NCBI GenBank assembly: GCA_035764725.1
Contig: DASTYT010000131.1
Span: 1 to 64,000, forward strand
Length of the DNA stretch: 64,000 bases
Source of the DNA: Candidatus Methylomirabilota bacterium
Lineage (GTDB): Bacteria; Methylomirabilota; Methylomirabilia; Rokubacteriales; CSP1-6
Direction: 5' to 3'
Shown: piece after piece, positions 40,713-49,023 of the stretch
Position numbering within the stretch: the stretch's first letter is position 1
Layout: every line of letters begins with the position of its first letter
The notes under the pieces: generated by a model
The model's input: only the letters and a program-made list of their open reading frames with translations
Database searches by the model: none
What the model was told of the DNA's origin: nothing
Made by a program: the position numbers and the translations under genes

Positions 40713-42409
40713 TGGCCTTCTCCTTCCTGAGGCTCGTCGGGCATGCGCGGCCGCACCGCCACGATCTCCGCGCCGAAGGCCGCGCGTGCGGCCTCCACGG
40801 CGGGATGCGCGGCGGCGCCGGTGGCGGGCGCGGACTCGGCGGTGAGCTCGAGGCGGCGCGCGCCGGGCACGTGCTCGGCGATGACCTGGTGAATGAGCTC
40901 TCGGTTGGCGCGGTCGGCGAGCAGCTCCTGGTGGAAGCGGCTGGCGACCAGGTTGACGGCGAGCGCCCCGTCGCGCACGACGATGGGGGTGGCGTGCTGG
41001 AGCACGGAGCCGAGCAGGGCCTTGCGCGCGAGGACGGCGGAGACCACGCGCTGCCAAGCCTCGCCCAGATCGTTGGCCGGGGCCGCCGCAGGCGCGGGCA
41101 TCTCGGTCCGGGGCTGAGGAGCGGGCGCGGTAGCCGGACGACTCGCCTCACCCTGCCCTCTCCCCTGAGGGGGGACGGAGGAGGGACGGGGCGCGGGCGA
41201 GTCCAGCAGGCTGCCCTGCGTCGACGCGGGCCGCGCGGGGACGACGCCGGCGGCGCCGCCGGCGCGCAGACGCTTCTCCGCCTCCTCGACCTTGCTGATC
41301 AGCGCGTCAATGGCCTGGGGCTGCGGACGGCGCGTCGCCCGCACCGCCGCGATCTCGAGCTCGATGCGCGGATACGGCGAGCGCCGCATCTCCGCCTGGC
41401 TCTCCAGGAGCACGCGGAGCAGATAGACGAGGTCGTCCACGCCGGCAGGCTCGGCGACGGCCGCCAGCTCCTGCGCTTCCGCGGGCGTCAATTCGGCGGG
41501 CGGCGACGCCGGCGCCACCTTCACGACCAGCAGCCGCCGCAGCATCTCGACGACGTCGCGGCAGAACCCGTCGAGGTCTTCGCCCTGCCGCGCGGCGCGG
41601 TCGATGGCCTCGAGGGCGGCGGCGGGATCGCGCCCGAGCAGCGCGCCCGCGAGCGCCCGCACCTGCACCGGCGAGGAGGTGCCGAGCAGCCGCGCCACAC
41701 TCGCCTCCTCGAGCCGCCCCTCGCCATATGCGATGGCGGCGTCGAGCAGCGAGAGCGCGTCGCGCAAGCTGCCTTCCGCCGCGCGGACCAGCAGGGGGAG
41801 CGCGGCCGCGTCGAACTCCACCTTCTCCTGGGTCAGGATCTCGATGAGGCCGCGCGTGAGGAGATCGGCGGGGATGGGCCGGAAGTCGAAGCGCTGGCAC
41901 CGCGACAGCACGGTGGGCGGGATCTTCTTGGGATCCGTGGTGGCGAGAATAAACACCACGTGATCGGGCGGCTCCTCGAGCGTCTTGAGGAAGGCGTTGA
42001 ACGCCGGCCCCGAGAGCATGTGCACCTCGTCCACGATGTAGACCTTGAAGCGGCCGCGCGCGGGCGCGTACTTCACGTTCTCCCGCAGCGTACGGATCTC
42101 CTCGACGCCGTTGTTCGACGCGGCGTCGATCTCCAGCACGTCCACCGGCGCGCTCGCGACGAAGTCGAGACACGAGGGACATTTCCCACAGGCCTCGGGC
42201 TCGGTGCTGCGCCCCGTGCATGCCAGCGCCTTGGCGAGGAGGCGCGCGGTGGTCGTCTTGCCCACGCCGCGCGGCCCGGTGAACAGATACGCGTGCGCGA
42301 CGCGGCCTGAGGCGAGCGCGTTGCGAAGCGTCCGCGTGATGGCGTCCTGCCCGACCACCGCGTCGAAGGCCTGCGGCCGCCATTTCCGAGCAAGCACCTG
42401 ATACGTCAT
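40709..42409 (-). CDS. dnaX: DNA polymerase III subunits gamma/tau
   Basis: 566 residues. Opening MTYQVLARKWRPQAFDAVVG; Walker A GPRGVGKTTTA near residue 45; a four-Cys zinc module (CTGRSTEPEACGKCPSCLDF); Walker B VYIVDEVHML; sensor 1 FILATTDPKKIP; the SRC motif VLSRCQRFDF. Domain III and a proline-rich linker follow, where a palindromic repeat adds PPQGRGQGE (near residue 421), then a tau-like C-terminus. No A-rich slippery heptamer was seen, so a frameshifted gamma form is not supported. The SRP RNA gene lies upstream. Confidence 0.95.
   Translation of the reverse strand: MTYQVLARKWRPQAFDAVVGQDAITRTLRNALASGRVAHAYLFTGPRGVGKTTTARLLAKALACTGRSTEPEACGKCPSCLDFVASAPVDVLEIDAASNNGVEEIRTLRENVKYAPARGRFKVYIVDEVHMLSGPAFNAFLKTLEEPPDHVVFILATTDPKKIPPTVLSRCQRFDFRPIPADLLTRGLIEILTQEKVEFDAAALPLLVRAAEGSLRDALSLLDAAIAYGEGRLEEASVARLLGTSSPVQVRALAGALLGRDPAAALEAIDRAARQGEDLDGFCRDVVEMLRRLLVVKVAPASPPAELTPAEAQELAAVAEPAGVDDLVYLLRVLLESQAEMRRSPYPRIELEIAAVRATRRPQPQAIDALISKVEEAEKRLRAGGAAGVVPARPASTQGSLLDSPAPRPSSVPPQGRGQGEASRPATAPAPQPRTEMPAPAAAPANDLGEAWQRVVSAVLARKALLGSVLQHATPIVVRDGALAVNLVASRFHQELLADRANRELIHQVIAEHVPGARRLELTAESAPATGAAAHPAVEAARAAFGAEIVAVRPRMPDEPQEGEGQ
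41146..41186. repeat. REP-like palindromic element, copy 2
   Basis: GCCTCACCCTGCCCTCTC followed by CCCTGAGGGGGGACGGAGG: the same C-rich/G-rich imperfect palindrome as at 31097. On the minus strand it is translated in frame within the dnaX linker as PQGRGQGE. Confidence 0.65.
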
Positions 42410-42484
42410 GTGGTTACCAAGGAAAAGACCGTGCACCCCCAATCGAACCGTCCGTACCGCGAACTCCGTCCGAAACCTGCTCCG

Positions 42485-42582
42485 GTCAGGTACTCCCACG
42501 GCACTCGGGAGGGGTGTCTTACCGTTGCTCCCTTCCGGGCCTGGCGGGGTTCGACACTTCCCGTCGCGTGGGGCCCAACCCT
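42485..42582 (-). ncRNA. ffs: signal recognition particle RNA, small (4.5S) type
   Basis: The minus strand contains the conserved apical hairpin core CAGGCCCGGAAGGGAGCAAC followed by GGTAAG, flanked by pairing segments (GTGTC with GACAC, GGGA with TCCC, CCCAC with GTGGG). It binds Ffh for membrane targeting. The ends are approximate. It is 75 bases upstream of dnaX, a common location. Confidence 0.9.
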
Positions 42583-42727
42583 CAACGCCGTCCCGAACGA
42601 CTCATTCGACACGAGCGGCCCTCAAGGGGGAGTTCGACCCCGCTGTAGCGGATTGCGGGCTACAGGGCACCGCTACCTCCCCGTCTAGCACGGCCCAGCG
42701 GAAACGAATTGCCAGCGTGAGCAAAAA

Positions 42728-42817
42728 TGGCGGAGGGGGTGGGATTCGAACCCACGGTACAGTTGCCCGTACACGGCATTTCCAGTGCCGCACCTTCGGC
42801 CACTCGGCCACCCCTCC
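42728..42817 (-). tRNA. tRNA-Ser (GGA), CCA encoded
   Basis: A class II tRNA with acceptor GGAGGGG/CCCCTCC, discriminator G and encoded CCA. The anticodon loop is CTGGAAA between CGGCA and TGCCG. The long variable arm is built on GTACGGGCAACTGTAC. Confidence 0.95.
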
Positions 42818-42857
42818 ACACTGATCGACGACCTACGAAGGCGCGAAACGTGAAATT

Positions 42858-42949
42858 TGGCGGAGGGGAGAGGATTTGAACCCCCGAGGGACTTACGCCC
42901 CTATCCGATTTCGAGTCGGACGCCTTCAACCGGGCTCGGCCACCCCTCC
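42858..42949 (-). tRNA. tRNA-Ser (CGA), CCA encoded
   Basis: A class II tRNA with acceptor GGAGGGG/CCCCTCC and encoded CCA. The anticodon loop is CTCGAAA between TCCGA and TCGGA. The variable arm is long; the T-stem has two G-U pairs. Confidence 0.94.
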
Positions 42950-43045
42950 GCGAAATGTTATCAGCATGTTGCGGCTCCGCGGTACAGAGGGCCAGTCTAC
43001 CGCAGCCGCGCGGAGGGGAACGGCAAAAGTAAGGGCGCGGCGGCG

Positions 43046-43372
43046 CTACCGAGCGCGTGCGGAGCCCGGCGCGGCGTGAGGGTGCGCGCCGTCGCGAAGG
43101 ATAGAGGCCAGTACCCCAGTCTCGTAGATCTCCTCGAGCAGCCAGAGCCCGGCGAACACGAGCAGCCACACCTCGTCGAACGCCGCGCCCAGCGCGGCGC
43201 AGCCGAGGCAGATCCCGACGATGAGGCTGCGAAGCCCGCGAATGAGCCAGAGGGCGCCGTCGTCCTCACCCGCGGCGCGGAGCCCCCGGACGATCAGCCG
43301 AATACCGCGCGTCGCGGCCCAGATCCCGCCGGCCGCGGCCAGCCCCGCCAGGAGCCACACCGCGATCTCCAT
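43046..43372 (-). CDS. small membrane protein of unknown function
   Basis: 108 residues: one helix at 2-21, a charged loop with IRLIVRGLRAAGEDDGALWL, and a long hydrophobic region (LIVGICLGCAALGAAFDEVW, then LLVFAGLWLLEEI) that could form two more spans. The tail is short and basic. No family is recognised. It is on the same strand as the tRNA genes and the tripartite run upstream, but the 68-base gap gives no strong operon signal. Confidence 0.5.
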   Translation of the reverse strand: MEIAVWLLAGLAAAGGIWAATRGIRLIVRGLRAAGEDDGALWLIRGLRSLIVGICLGCAALGAAFDEVWLLVFAGLWLLEEIYETGVLASILRDGAHPHAAPGSARAR

Positions 43373-43440
43373 GCCTTCAGCCTCACCCCGGAGCGGCCGC
43401 GCTGCAATTACTTCCGGGGTAGCCGGTGTCGGTCCAGCTA

Positions 43441-43623
43441 TCAGCGCCGCTCGGCTGCCTCCCGCAGCTCGAGCGCCATAAGCTGCTCGTGGAGCCGGTG
43501 CTCGGCCGCCTCGAAGCGCTCAAAGGTCTGGTTGCGCGCGCGGTCGAACCGGATGCGCTCGACGAGCATGCCACCCAGGAGACCCACCAGCAGCACATAG
43601 AGCGCCAGGCCGACCGAGATCAC
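43441..43623 (-). CDS. small single-span membrane protein with coiled coil
   Basis: 60 residues from a GTG: one membrane helix (ISVGLALYVLLVGLLGGMLV) and a charged helix (RFDRARNQTFERFEAAEHRL). The upstream gene stops 14 bases before. The ribosome site is weak. The layout suits a small inner-membrane adaptor, but I do not recognise it. Confidence 0.4.
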   Translation of the reverse strand: MISVGLALYVLLVGLLGGMLVERIRFDRARNQTFERFEAAEHRLHEQLMALELREAAERR

Positions 43624-43637
43624 GCGTCCCGGCGGCC

Positions 43638-44153
43638 TCAACGGGCGGCCGCCAGGGTCCGGATGCGCGCGGCCATCTCGGCGTCGCCCAGCGCGGCGAA
43701 GGCGTCGGCCACATGCTCGATGCCCTCGCGCGAATGCGCCGCGCGCGCATCGACCAGCGCGCGGAGATACGCCTGGCGGGCCTCGGCGCGGAACCCGGTG
43801 GGATGGTCGGACGGAAGGCGGGCGATGCGGTCGATCCGCACCGCGGCGTGTCCTACCGAGGTCATCGAGTCCCATTGCCGGGACCGCAGGGCCACGCCAT
43901 AGGCCTCGCGCCACTCGAACACCGCACGGCTCATGTCCCGCCGCGCGAGGGCCTCGTCGAGCGCGGCGAGGCGAACGGCCAGCGAGCGCTCCGCCCGCGG
44001 CACCGGCGGGGCGGTGAGGGAGGCTCGGCCGGTTCCCTCGCCGCGACCGCCGGCGAGCGCGATCAGCGCGATGATGAGCGCCAGTCCCCACGGAACGAAC
44101 ATGGCGAGTCGGCGCCAGCTCAGCCAGTGCTGCGCCTGCCGCTCACTGATCAT
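43638..44153 (-). CDS. single-span membrane protein with a TPR-like helical region
   Basis: 171 residues from an ATG with GGAGGAG six bases upstream. Residues 17-36 form a membrane anchor (MFVPWGLALIIALIALAGG). The rest is helical and alanine/arginine-rich (LAALDEALARRDMSRAVFEW, then AFAALGDAEMAARIRTLAAA), suggesting TPR-like repeats. It starts 23 bases after lrgB. Function unknown. Confidence 0.55.
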   Translation of the reverse strand: MISERQAQHWLSWRRLAMFVPWGLALIIALIALAGGRGEGTGRASLTAPPVPRAERSLAVRLAALDEALARRDMSRAVFEWREAYGVALRSRQWDSMTSVGHAAVRIDRIARLPSDHPTGFRAEARQAYLRALVDARAAHSREGIEHVADAFAALGDAEMAARIRTLAAAR

Positions 44154-44176
44154 GACGGGCTCCTCCTGGAATGGCA

Positions 44177-44872
44177 TTACCGCAGGATGGGAACGAGGAA
44201 CGGGGCGACGCAGGACGTGAAGACCGCGGCCAGCCCCATGGCGATGCCCGCCGCCGCCCCCTGCAGCTCGCCCTCGGTGACGGCCTGCGCGGTGCCCTGC
44301 CCGTGCGAGATCGTGCCGAGCGCGAGGCCCCGAGAAAGCGGGTCGTGAATGCCCGCCACATTCAAGAGCCAGGGACCCAGCATGGTTCCAATCATCCCGG
44401 TGACGATGACGAATGCTGCAGTCAGAGTCGGGTTGCCATGGACGATCGGGGCCAGCTCGATGGCGATCGGCGTCGTCACCGACTTGATGCTGATGGACGC
44501 GCGGATCACCTCGGGCAGACCGAGCACCCGCGCCAGCACCACGGCTGCGGCCAGCGTCACGAGCGAGCCCACGCCGAGGCCGACCAGCGCGGGCAGCGTA
44601 TTCCGCAATAGCGTCTGGCGGTTCTTGTAGAGCGGCACCGCGAGGCACACCGTCGCCGGCCCGAGTAGCCACACCATCAACCGCTTGGCCGGCTCGTAGT
44701 CGGCCACGCCCACCCCGCTCGGCGTGAGGACCGCGATGATCACGACGGTGCTGAAAAACACGGGCGTGGTGAGCGGCGACGGATAGCGCCGGGCGAGAAC
44801 CCGGCTCAGGAGATACGCGCTCACCGTGACGGCGACGCAGAAGGCCGGGATGCCGAGCGACCGCGGGTTCAT
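44177..44872 (-). CDS. lrgB: LrgB/CidB-family membrane protein
   Basis: 231 residues with about seven membrane helices. Family marks include MVWLLGPATVCLAVPLYKNR, then ASISIKSVTTPIAIELAPIV (residues 122-141) and ALGTISHGQGTAQAVTEGEL, which are the most conserved LrgB segments. Its ATG overlaps the lrgA stop (ATGA). With LrgA it forms a membrane complex linked to murein-hydrolase control and, in Bacillus PftAB, to pyruvate uptake. The transport role is by analogy only. Confidence 0.92.
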   Translation of the reverse strand: MNPRSLGIPAFCVAVTVSAYLLSRVLARRYPSPLTTPVFFSTVVIIAVLTPSGVGVADYEPAKRLMVWLLGPATVCLAVPLYKNRQTLLRNTLPALVGLGVGSLVTLAAAVVLARVLGLPEVIRASISIKSVTTPIAIELAPIVHGNPTLTAAFVIVTGMIGTMLGPWLLNVAGIHDPLSRGLALGTISHGQGTAQAVTEGELQGAAAGIAMGLAAVFTSCVAPFLVPILR

Positions 44873-45237
44873 GGCGTCCTCCGCTGGCGCGCGCCCAGCA
44901 CCTGGGCGATGAGGCCCGCCACGCAGATGCCCAGCGCCGCGCTCAGCACGAGCGTGAGCAGGATGGCGGCGCCATTGGCGATGAAAAGGTCGGCGAAGCC
45001 CATCAGGCCCACCGTGATCGGGATGAAGAAGAATGCGAGATGGCGGATCAAGAACGACGCGGTCGTCTCGAACCAACGGAGCGGAACGGCGCCGCTGACG
45101 AGCAGGGCCAGCAGGAACAGCATGCCGAGGAGATTGCCGGGCACTGGGAGATGGAAGGCCGACGCGGCGACGTAGCCGGCCTGATTGATCAGGAGCAAGC
45201 CCGCAATCTGCGCGGCGACGAGCGCGGCCGTCTTCAT
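44869..45237 (-). CDS. lrgA: LrgA/CidA-family holin-like membrane protein
   Basis: 122 residues with four membrane helices. The motif FHLPVPGNLLGMLFLLALLV near residues 28-47 and IRHLAFFFIPITVGLMGF near residues 64-81 are characteristic. It partners LrgB. A sigma-54 -24/-12 element ends 15 bases before the ATG, and the ATG has no ribosome site, so the message seems to have a leader of only about five bases. The sigma-54 activator gene is immediately upstream. Confidence 0.92.
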   Translation of the reverse strand: MKTAALVAAQIAGLLLINQAGYVAASAFHLPVPGNLLGMLFLLALLVSGAVPLRWFETTASFLIRHLAFFFIPITVGLMGFADLFIANGAAILLTLVLSAALGICVAGLIAQVLGARQRRTP

Positions 45238-45251
45238 GCCCAGGGGCTATC

Positions 45252-45267
45252 AGCAAGCGCCGTACCA
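45252..45267 (-). promoter_or_regulatory. sigma-54 (-24/-12) promoter for lrgAB
   Basis: On the minus strand TGGTACG-GCGC-TTGCT matches TGGCACG-N4-TTGCW with a single mismatch and exact spacing. The predicted transcription start is near 45242, just before the lrgA ATG at 45237. A gene for a sigma-54 activator ends 130 bases upstream. Confidence 0.7.
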
Positions 45268-45362
45268 CGGGGCCCGGGAGGTCGCGTGCCACGCAACCGC
45301 GCGAAAAGCGTAGTGGGCGCGCGGCAGAGCTCGCCCCGGCGGGCGCCACGCGGGGGCCGGAG

Positions 45363-45380
45363 CGTCGCGCTTCCGCGACG
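45363..45380. promoter_or_regulatory. inverted repeat between the regulator gene and lrgA
   Basis: CGTCGCG-CTTC-CGCGACG is a perfect 7-bp inverted repeat about 95 bases upstream of the -24 element, a fitting place for an activator enhancer. It is also 19 bases downstream of the regulator stop codon and could be a weak terminator, although no T run follows. Confidence 0.4.
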
Positions 45381-45398
45381 GGGGCGAGCGGATACGCT

Positions 45399-46739
45399 TC
45401 AGTCGATCTTGAGCGCCTTCAGCAGCCGCAGGAGATGCGTCCGGTGCACGCCGAGGGCCGTGGCGGCCGCCGCGCGATTACCCCCGCTGCGCGCGAGGGC
45501 GGCCGTGATCAGCTCGCGACGGTAGGCGTTGACCGCCTCGGGGTAGGACGGAGGCGCGGCCCGCTCCGGCGTCCCCGCCGCCACCCGGGGCGGCAAGTCT
45601 TCGCGCGCGATCCGGGGCGGGCGCCCAAGGACCACCGCGCGCTCGATGACATTGCCCAGCTCACGGACATTCCCCGGCCACGCGTACTGGATGAGGCGTT
45701 CCATCGCGTCCGGGGCGATCTCGGTGAAGCGCTTCTTGGTCTCGCGCGAGAACCGGTCCAGGAAGTGCTGGGCGAGGCCGGGGATGTCGTCGCGGCGGTC
45801 GCGAAGCGGGGGGAGCGTGATCGGCACCACGTTCAGGCGGTGGTAGAGGTCCTCGCGGAAGCGCCCTTCCCTGACCGCGCCCTCGAGGTCGCGGTTCGTC
45901 GCGGCGATGATGCGGACGTCCACCGAGATCGGCTTGGTGCCGCCGACCCGCTCGAAGTCCCGCTCCTGCAGGAAGCGGAGCAGCTTGGTCTGGAGCTCCT
46001 GCGAGATGTCGCCCACCTCGTCGAGGAGAACGGTGCCGCGGTCGGCCAGCTCGAGCTTTCCCTTCTTCAGCCGATGCGCGCCGGTGAACGCCCCCTTCTC
46101 GTGACCGAAGAGCTCGCTCTCCAGCAGCTCTCGCGAGAGACCCACGCAGTTGATGGCGATGAAGGGCGCGGCCCGCCGGTCGCTCCACTCGTGGATCGCG
46201 CGCGCGAAAACCTCCTTGCCCACACCGCTCTCCCCGAGCAGCAGAACGGTGGCGCGGCTCGCCGCCGCCTTCCGGCTCAGCTCGACCGCTTCCCCCATAC
46301 GGGCGCTCGTCCCCACCACGAGGCGATAGCGCTCGTCCATGCTCTCCGTGAAGGCTGCGACCTCGCGGGCGAGGCGGCCGTGGTCGAGCGCCTTGCGGAT
46401 GATCAGCGCGATGTGGTCGGGCGCGAAGGGCTTCTCGATGAAGTCCGTGGCTCCGAGCTTCATGGCCTGGACGGCCACGTCGATGCTGCCGTGCGCGGTG
46501 ACCATGATCACCGGCACGTCCCACTCCCGCCGGCGAACCTCCTGCAGCACGTCGAGCCCGCTCATGCCCGGCATCATGTAGTCGAGCAGGATCAGGTCGG
46601 GGCGATACGCCTCGGTGCGCGCGAGGGCCTCGGCGCCGTCGCGAGCCCGCTCCACGTCAAAGCCCAGCTCGCGCACCTCCTGGGCGAGGAGGTCGAGGTT
46701 GAACGGCTCGTCGTCGACGATGAGGATTCGCTCTCGCAT
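45399..46739 (-). CDS. sigma-54-dependent NtrC-family response regulator
   Basis: 446 residues. Receiver 1-120 with Asp53 (LLDYMMPGMSG) and Asp9-Asp10; AAA+ domain with Walker A GESGVGKE, the GAFTGA loop intact (GHEKGAFTGAHR) and Walker B TVLLDEVGD; Fis-type helix-turn-helix at the end (NRAAAATALGVHRTHLLRLL). It is the output of the operon starting with the solute-binding protein. The promoter of lrgAB, next downstream, has a sigma-54 motif, which makes lrgAB the likely target. Confidence 0.93.
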   Translation of the reverse strand: MRERILIVDDEPFNLDLLAQEVRELGFDVERARDGAEALARTEAYRPDLILLDYMMPGMSGLDVLQEVRRREWDVPVIMVTAHGSIDVAVQAMKLGATDFIEKPFAPDHIALIIRKALDHGRLAREVAAFTESMDERYRLVVGTSARMGEAVELSRKAAASRATVLLLGESGVGKEVFARAIHEWSDRRAAPFIAINCVGLSRELLESELFGHEKGAFTGAHRLKKGKLELADRGTVLLDEVGDISQELQTKLLRFLQERDFERVGGTKPISVDVRIIAATNRDLEGAVREGRFREDLYHRLNVVPITLPPLRDRRDDIPGLAQHFLDRFSRETKKRFTEIAPDAMERLIQYAWPGNVRELGNVIERAVVLGRPPRIAREDLPPRVAAGTPERAAPPSYPEAVNAYRRELITAALARSGGNRAAAATALGVHRTHLLRLLKALKID

Positions 46740-46744
46740 GGCGG

Positions 46745-47119
46745 TCACCCTCGGCCGAGAAAATGCCGGATCTTGTCCCGGAGCTCGTCTTCGTGGATGG
46801 GCTTGGCCATGTAGTCGTCGCAGCCGGCGTCGCGCGCGCGCTGCTCGTCGCCCACCATGGCGTGGGAGGTGATCGCGATGATGGGGATGTGGCGCAGCTC
46901 GGGGTGGGCCTTGATGCGGCGGGTGGCCTCCCAACCGTCCATCACCGGCATACCGAAGTCCATCAGGATCAGGTCGGGGCGCTCGCGCTCCGCCTGGGCG
47001 ATGGCGTCCGCCCCGTCCACGGAGACGAGCACCGCGTAAGCGTCCTCCAGGATCTGGACGAGGAGGTCGCGGTTGAGCTCTTGATCCTCCACCACGAGGA
47101 TGCGCTTGCGCGCGCTCAT
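46745..47119 (-). CDS. single-domain response regulator (CheY/DivK-like)
   Basis: 124 residues, a receiver only: acidic pair Glu11-Asp12, phospho-acceptor Asp54 in LILMDFGMPVMDG, Thr in AITSHAM and Lys in YMAKPIHEDEL. No output domain is present. It overlaps the kinase gene by four bases (ATGA) and ends five bases before the sigma-54 regulator. It could relay phosphate or compete with the second receiver. Confidence 0.92.
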   Translation of the reverse strand: MSARKRILVVEDQELNRDLLVQILEDAYAVLVSVDGADAIAQAERERPDLILMDFGMPVMDGWEATRRIKAHPELRHIPIIAITSHAMVGDEQRARDAGCDDYMAKPIHEDELRDKIRHFLGRG

Positions 47120-49023
47120 GCCCCCGCCCGCGCCTCGGACCGCTCGAGCACGAGCGGGAGCGTGAGGGTGAAGGTCGAACCCTTGCCGAGCTCGCTCTCC
47201 GCGACGACCTGGCCGCCGAGGAGACGGGCGAGACGTCGCACGATGGCCAGGCCGAGGCCAGTGCCGCCGTGGCGCCGGGTGCTCGACATGTCCACCTGGC
47301 GAAACTCCTCGAAGATGTACTCGAGGGCCTCCGCCGGCATGCCGATGCCGGTGTCCGACACGCGGAGCCGGAGGGTGTCGTCCGACCGGGCGGCTGAGAC
47401 GGTGATCACGCCCTCCTCGGTGAACTTGGCGGCGTTGCTCAGGAGGTTCATGAGGATCTGCCTCAGCTTGTCCCGGTCGGTGAAGAGCGGCGGGAGGTCT
47501 CCGGCTACCTCGATGACCAGGCTCACGCGGTCGGCCTTGAGCATGGGCTCGATGGTGGCGGCGGTGCCCTGGACGAGCTCCCGGAGGTCGAAGCGCACCG
47601 GGTACACCTCCATGCGTCCGGCCTCGATCTTCGAGAGATCGAGCAACCCGTTGATCAGGGCCAGGAGGTGCTCGGCGCTGATGAGGACCTTCTGCAGATT
47701 GGCGTGCTGCAGCGGCGGGATCTGCGCCTCCGTCTTCCGCATCACGAGGCGCGTGAAGCCGATGATGGCGTTCATCGGGGTGCGGAACTCATGGCTCACG
47801 TTGGCGAGGAACTGGGACTTCAGGCGATTGGCCTGGTCGAGCTGCTGGTTGAGGGTCACCAGCTCCTGCGTGCGCTCGGCCACCTTGTGCTCGAGGCCGG
47901 TGTAGGCTTCCTGCAGCCGCGCGCTCATGCGATTGAACTCCGCCGCCAGCGTCGCGAGCTCGTCGCCGGAGCCGACGGGCAAGCGGAAGGCGAGATCGCC
48001 CTGGCCCACGCGCTGCACGCCCTGGCGGAGCGTCTCGAGCGGCCGGAGGATGCGGCGGGCGAGGAGCACGCTGACGACCAAGGCCATGCCGAGACCGACC
48101 AGCAGCAGCACCACGGTGCGGCGGATCGAGGCGTAGAGCGGCCGGTAGACCTCGTCGGCGGGACGCTCGATGAAGACGATCCAGTCGAGGTCCGGGACCG
48201 GGGCGTAGGAGCTGAACACCCGCTCGCCGCGCATGTTGCGTCCGAGGGTGCCCAGCGTGCCGCCCGCCCCCGCGGGATCCGCGCGCAGCGCCTGGGCGAC
48301 CTGCTCCAGCGACGAGAGGTCCCGACGCTCCAGGACCAGGCCCACCTGCGGATGCGCGACGAGCTGCCCCGAGCGGCTGACGATGTAGGCGTAGCCGGTG
48401 TCGCTCGCCTCGAGCTGCGCCACGACCTGCTCGCCCACGTAGATCAGGCTCACCTCGGCCTGGAGCACGCCGACCGTCACGCCGGCGAGGATCTCGATGG
48501 GCACGGAGAGGGTCACGTACGGCTCCGAGTCACGGACGAAATGGATGGGCCCGACATGGCGCTGCGCGCCCAGCGCTCGCTGGAACCCGACCGAGTCGGA
48601 GAAGTCGCGCTTGTCCTCGGGGTGGACGGGACGCAGCCGTGAGGCGCGAGCGCGCGCCGAGCCGTCGGCGTCGAGCGCGATGGCCTCCGTGATCGCGGGC
48701 GCGATGAGCAGCAAGCGGTTCAGCTCGCCCGACAGCATGTCGTCGAAGAGCTTGCGCAGCGGCCCGTCGCGAAACCCGGGGCTCGCGGAGGCCACGTCGC
48801 GGCTCCGCGTGGCCGCCACCATCGAGCTGAAGATCTCCTGCATGAAGAGGCCGAGCTTCGCGGCCGCGTTCGACGCCGCCTCCTGCTGAAGGCGGCCGAT
48901 GTTGTCCCGGATCTCGTGGTAGCGGAAGTACATCTCGGCGAGCCCGCTCGCCACCAGCCCGCCGGCGAGCACCAAAAACGAGACCAGGAAGTAGCGGCGG
49001 ATGAGCTGGCGCTGGGTGACCAT
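47116..49023 (-). CDS. membrane sensor histidine kinase with periplasmic Cache domain
   Basis: 635 residues. Membrane helix 8-30, periplasmic double-Cache-like sensor about 35-300 (EVSLIYVGEQVVAQLEASDT, YAYIVSRSGQLVAHP), second helix about 300-322, HAMP domain to about 375, a coiled coil, then the phospho-acceptor in FLANVSHEFRTPMNAI near residue 404, and the ATPase domain with DTGIGMP and GGTGLGLAI. The ATG shares a base with the stop of the solute-binding protein gene (TGATG), so the two proteins are made together. Confidence 0.93.
   Translation of the reverse strand: MVTQRQLIRRYFLVSFLVLAGGLVASGLAEMYFRYHEIRDNIGRLQQEAASNAAAKLGLFMQEIFSSMVAATRSRDVASASPGFRDGPLRKLFDDMLSGELNRLLLIAPAITEAIALDADGSARARASRLRPVHPEDKRDFSDSVGFQRALGAQRHVGPIHFVRDSEPYVTLSVPIEILAGVTVGVLQAEVSLIYVGEQVVAQLEASDTGYAYIVSRSGQLVAHPQVGLVLERRDLSSLEQVAQALRADPAGAGGTLGTLGRNMRGERVFSSYAPVPDLDWIVFIERPADEVYRPLYASIRRTVVLLLVGLGMALVVSVLLARRILRPLETLRQGVQRVGQGDLAFRLPVGSGDELATLAAEFNRMSARLQEAYTGLEHKVAERTQELVTLNQQLDQANRLKSQFLANVSHEFRTPMNAIIGFTRLVMRKTEAQIPPLQHANLQKVLISAEHLLALINGLLDLSKIEAGRMEVYPVRFDLRELVQGTAATIEPMLKADRVSLVIEVAGDLPPLFTDRDKLRQILMNLLSNAAKFTEEGVITVSAARSDDTLRLRVSDTGIGMPAEALEYIFEEFRQVDMSSTRRHGGTGLGLAIVRRLARLLGGQVVAESELGKGSTFTLTLPLVLERSEARAGA

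Noticed and set aside
41885..41910. TGGCACC-N4-CAGCA inside dnaX as a sigma-54 site
   Set aside because: It lies deep inside a coding region, points away from any start on that strand, and the -12 half is poor.
40709..42409. Programmed frameshift in dnaX giving a gamma subunit
   Set aside because: No A-AAA-AAG-type slippery heptamer with a following hairpin was found in the relevant third of the gene.
45284..45300. TGGCACG on the minus strand upstream of lrgA as an alternative -24 element
   Set aside because: At the -12 position the sequence is CTCCC, with no GC dinucleotide.
13627..45395. The 13-mer GCGAGCGGATACG at 13627 (complement) and 45384 as a dispersed repeat
   Set aside because: The match is short, the flanks do not align, and no third copy was noticed; chance is sufficient in a GC-rich sequence.
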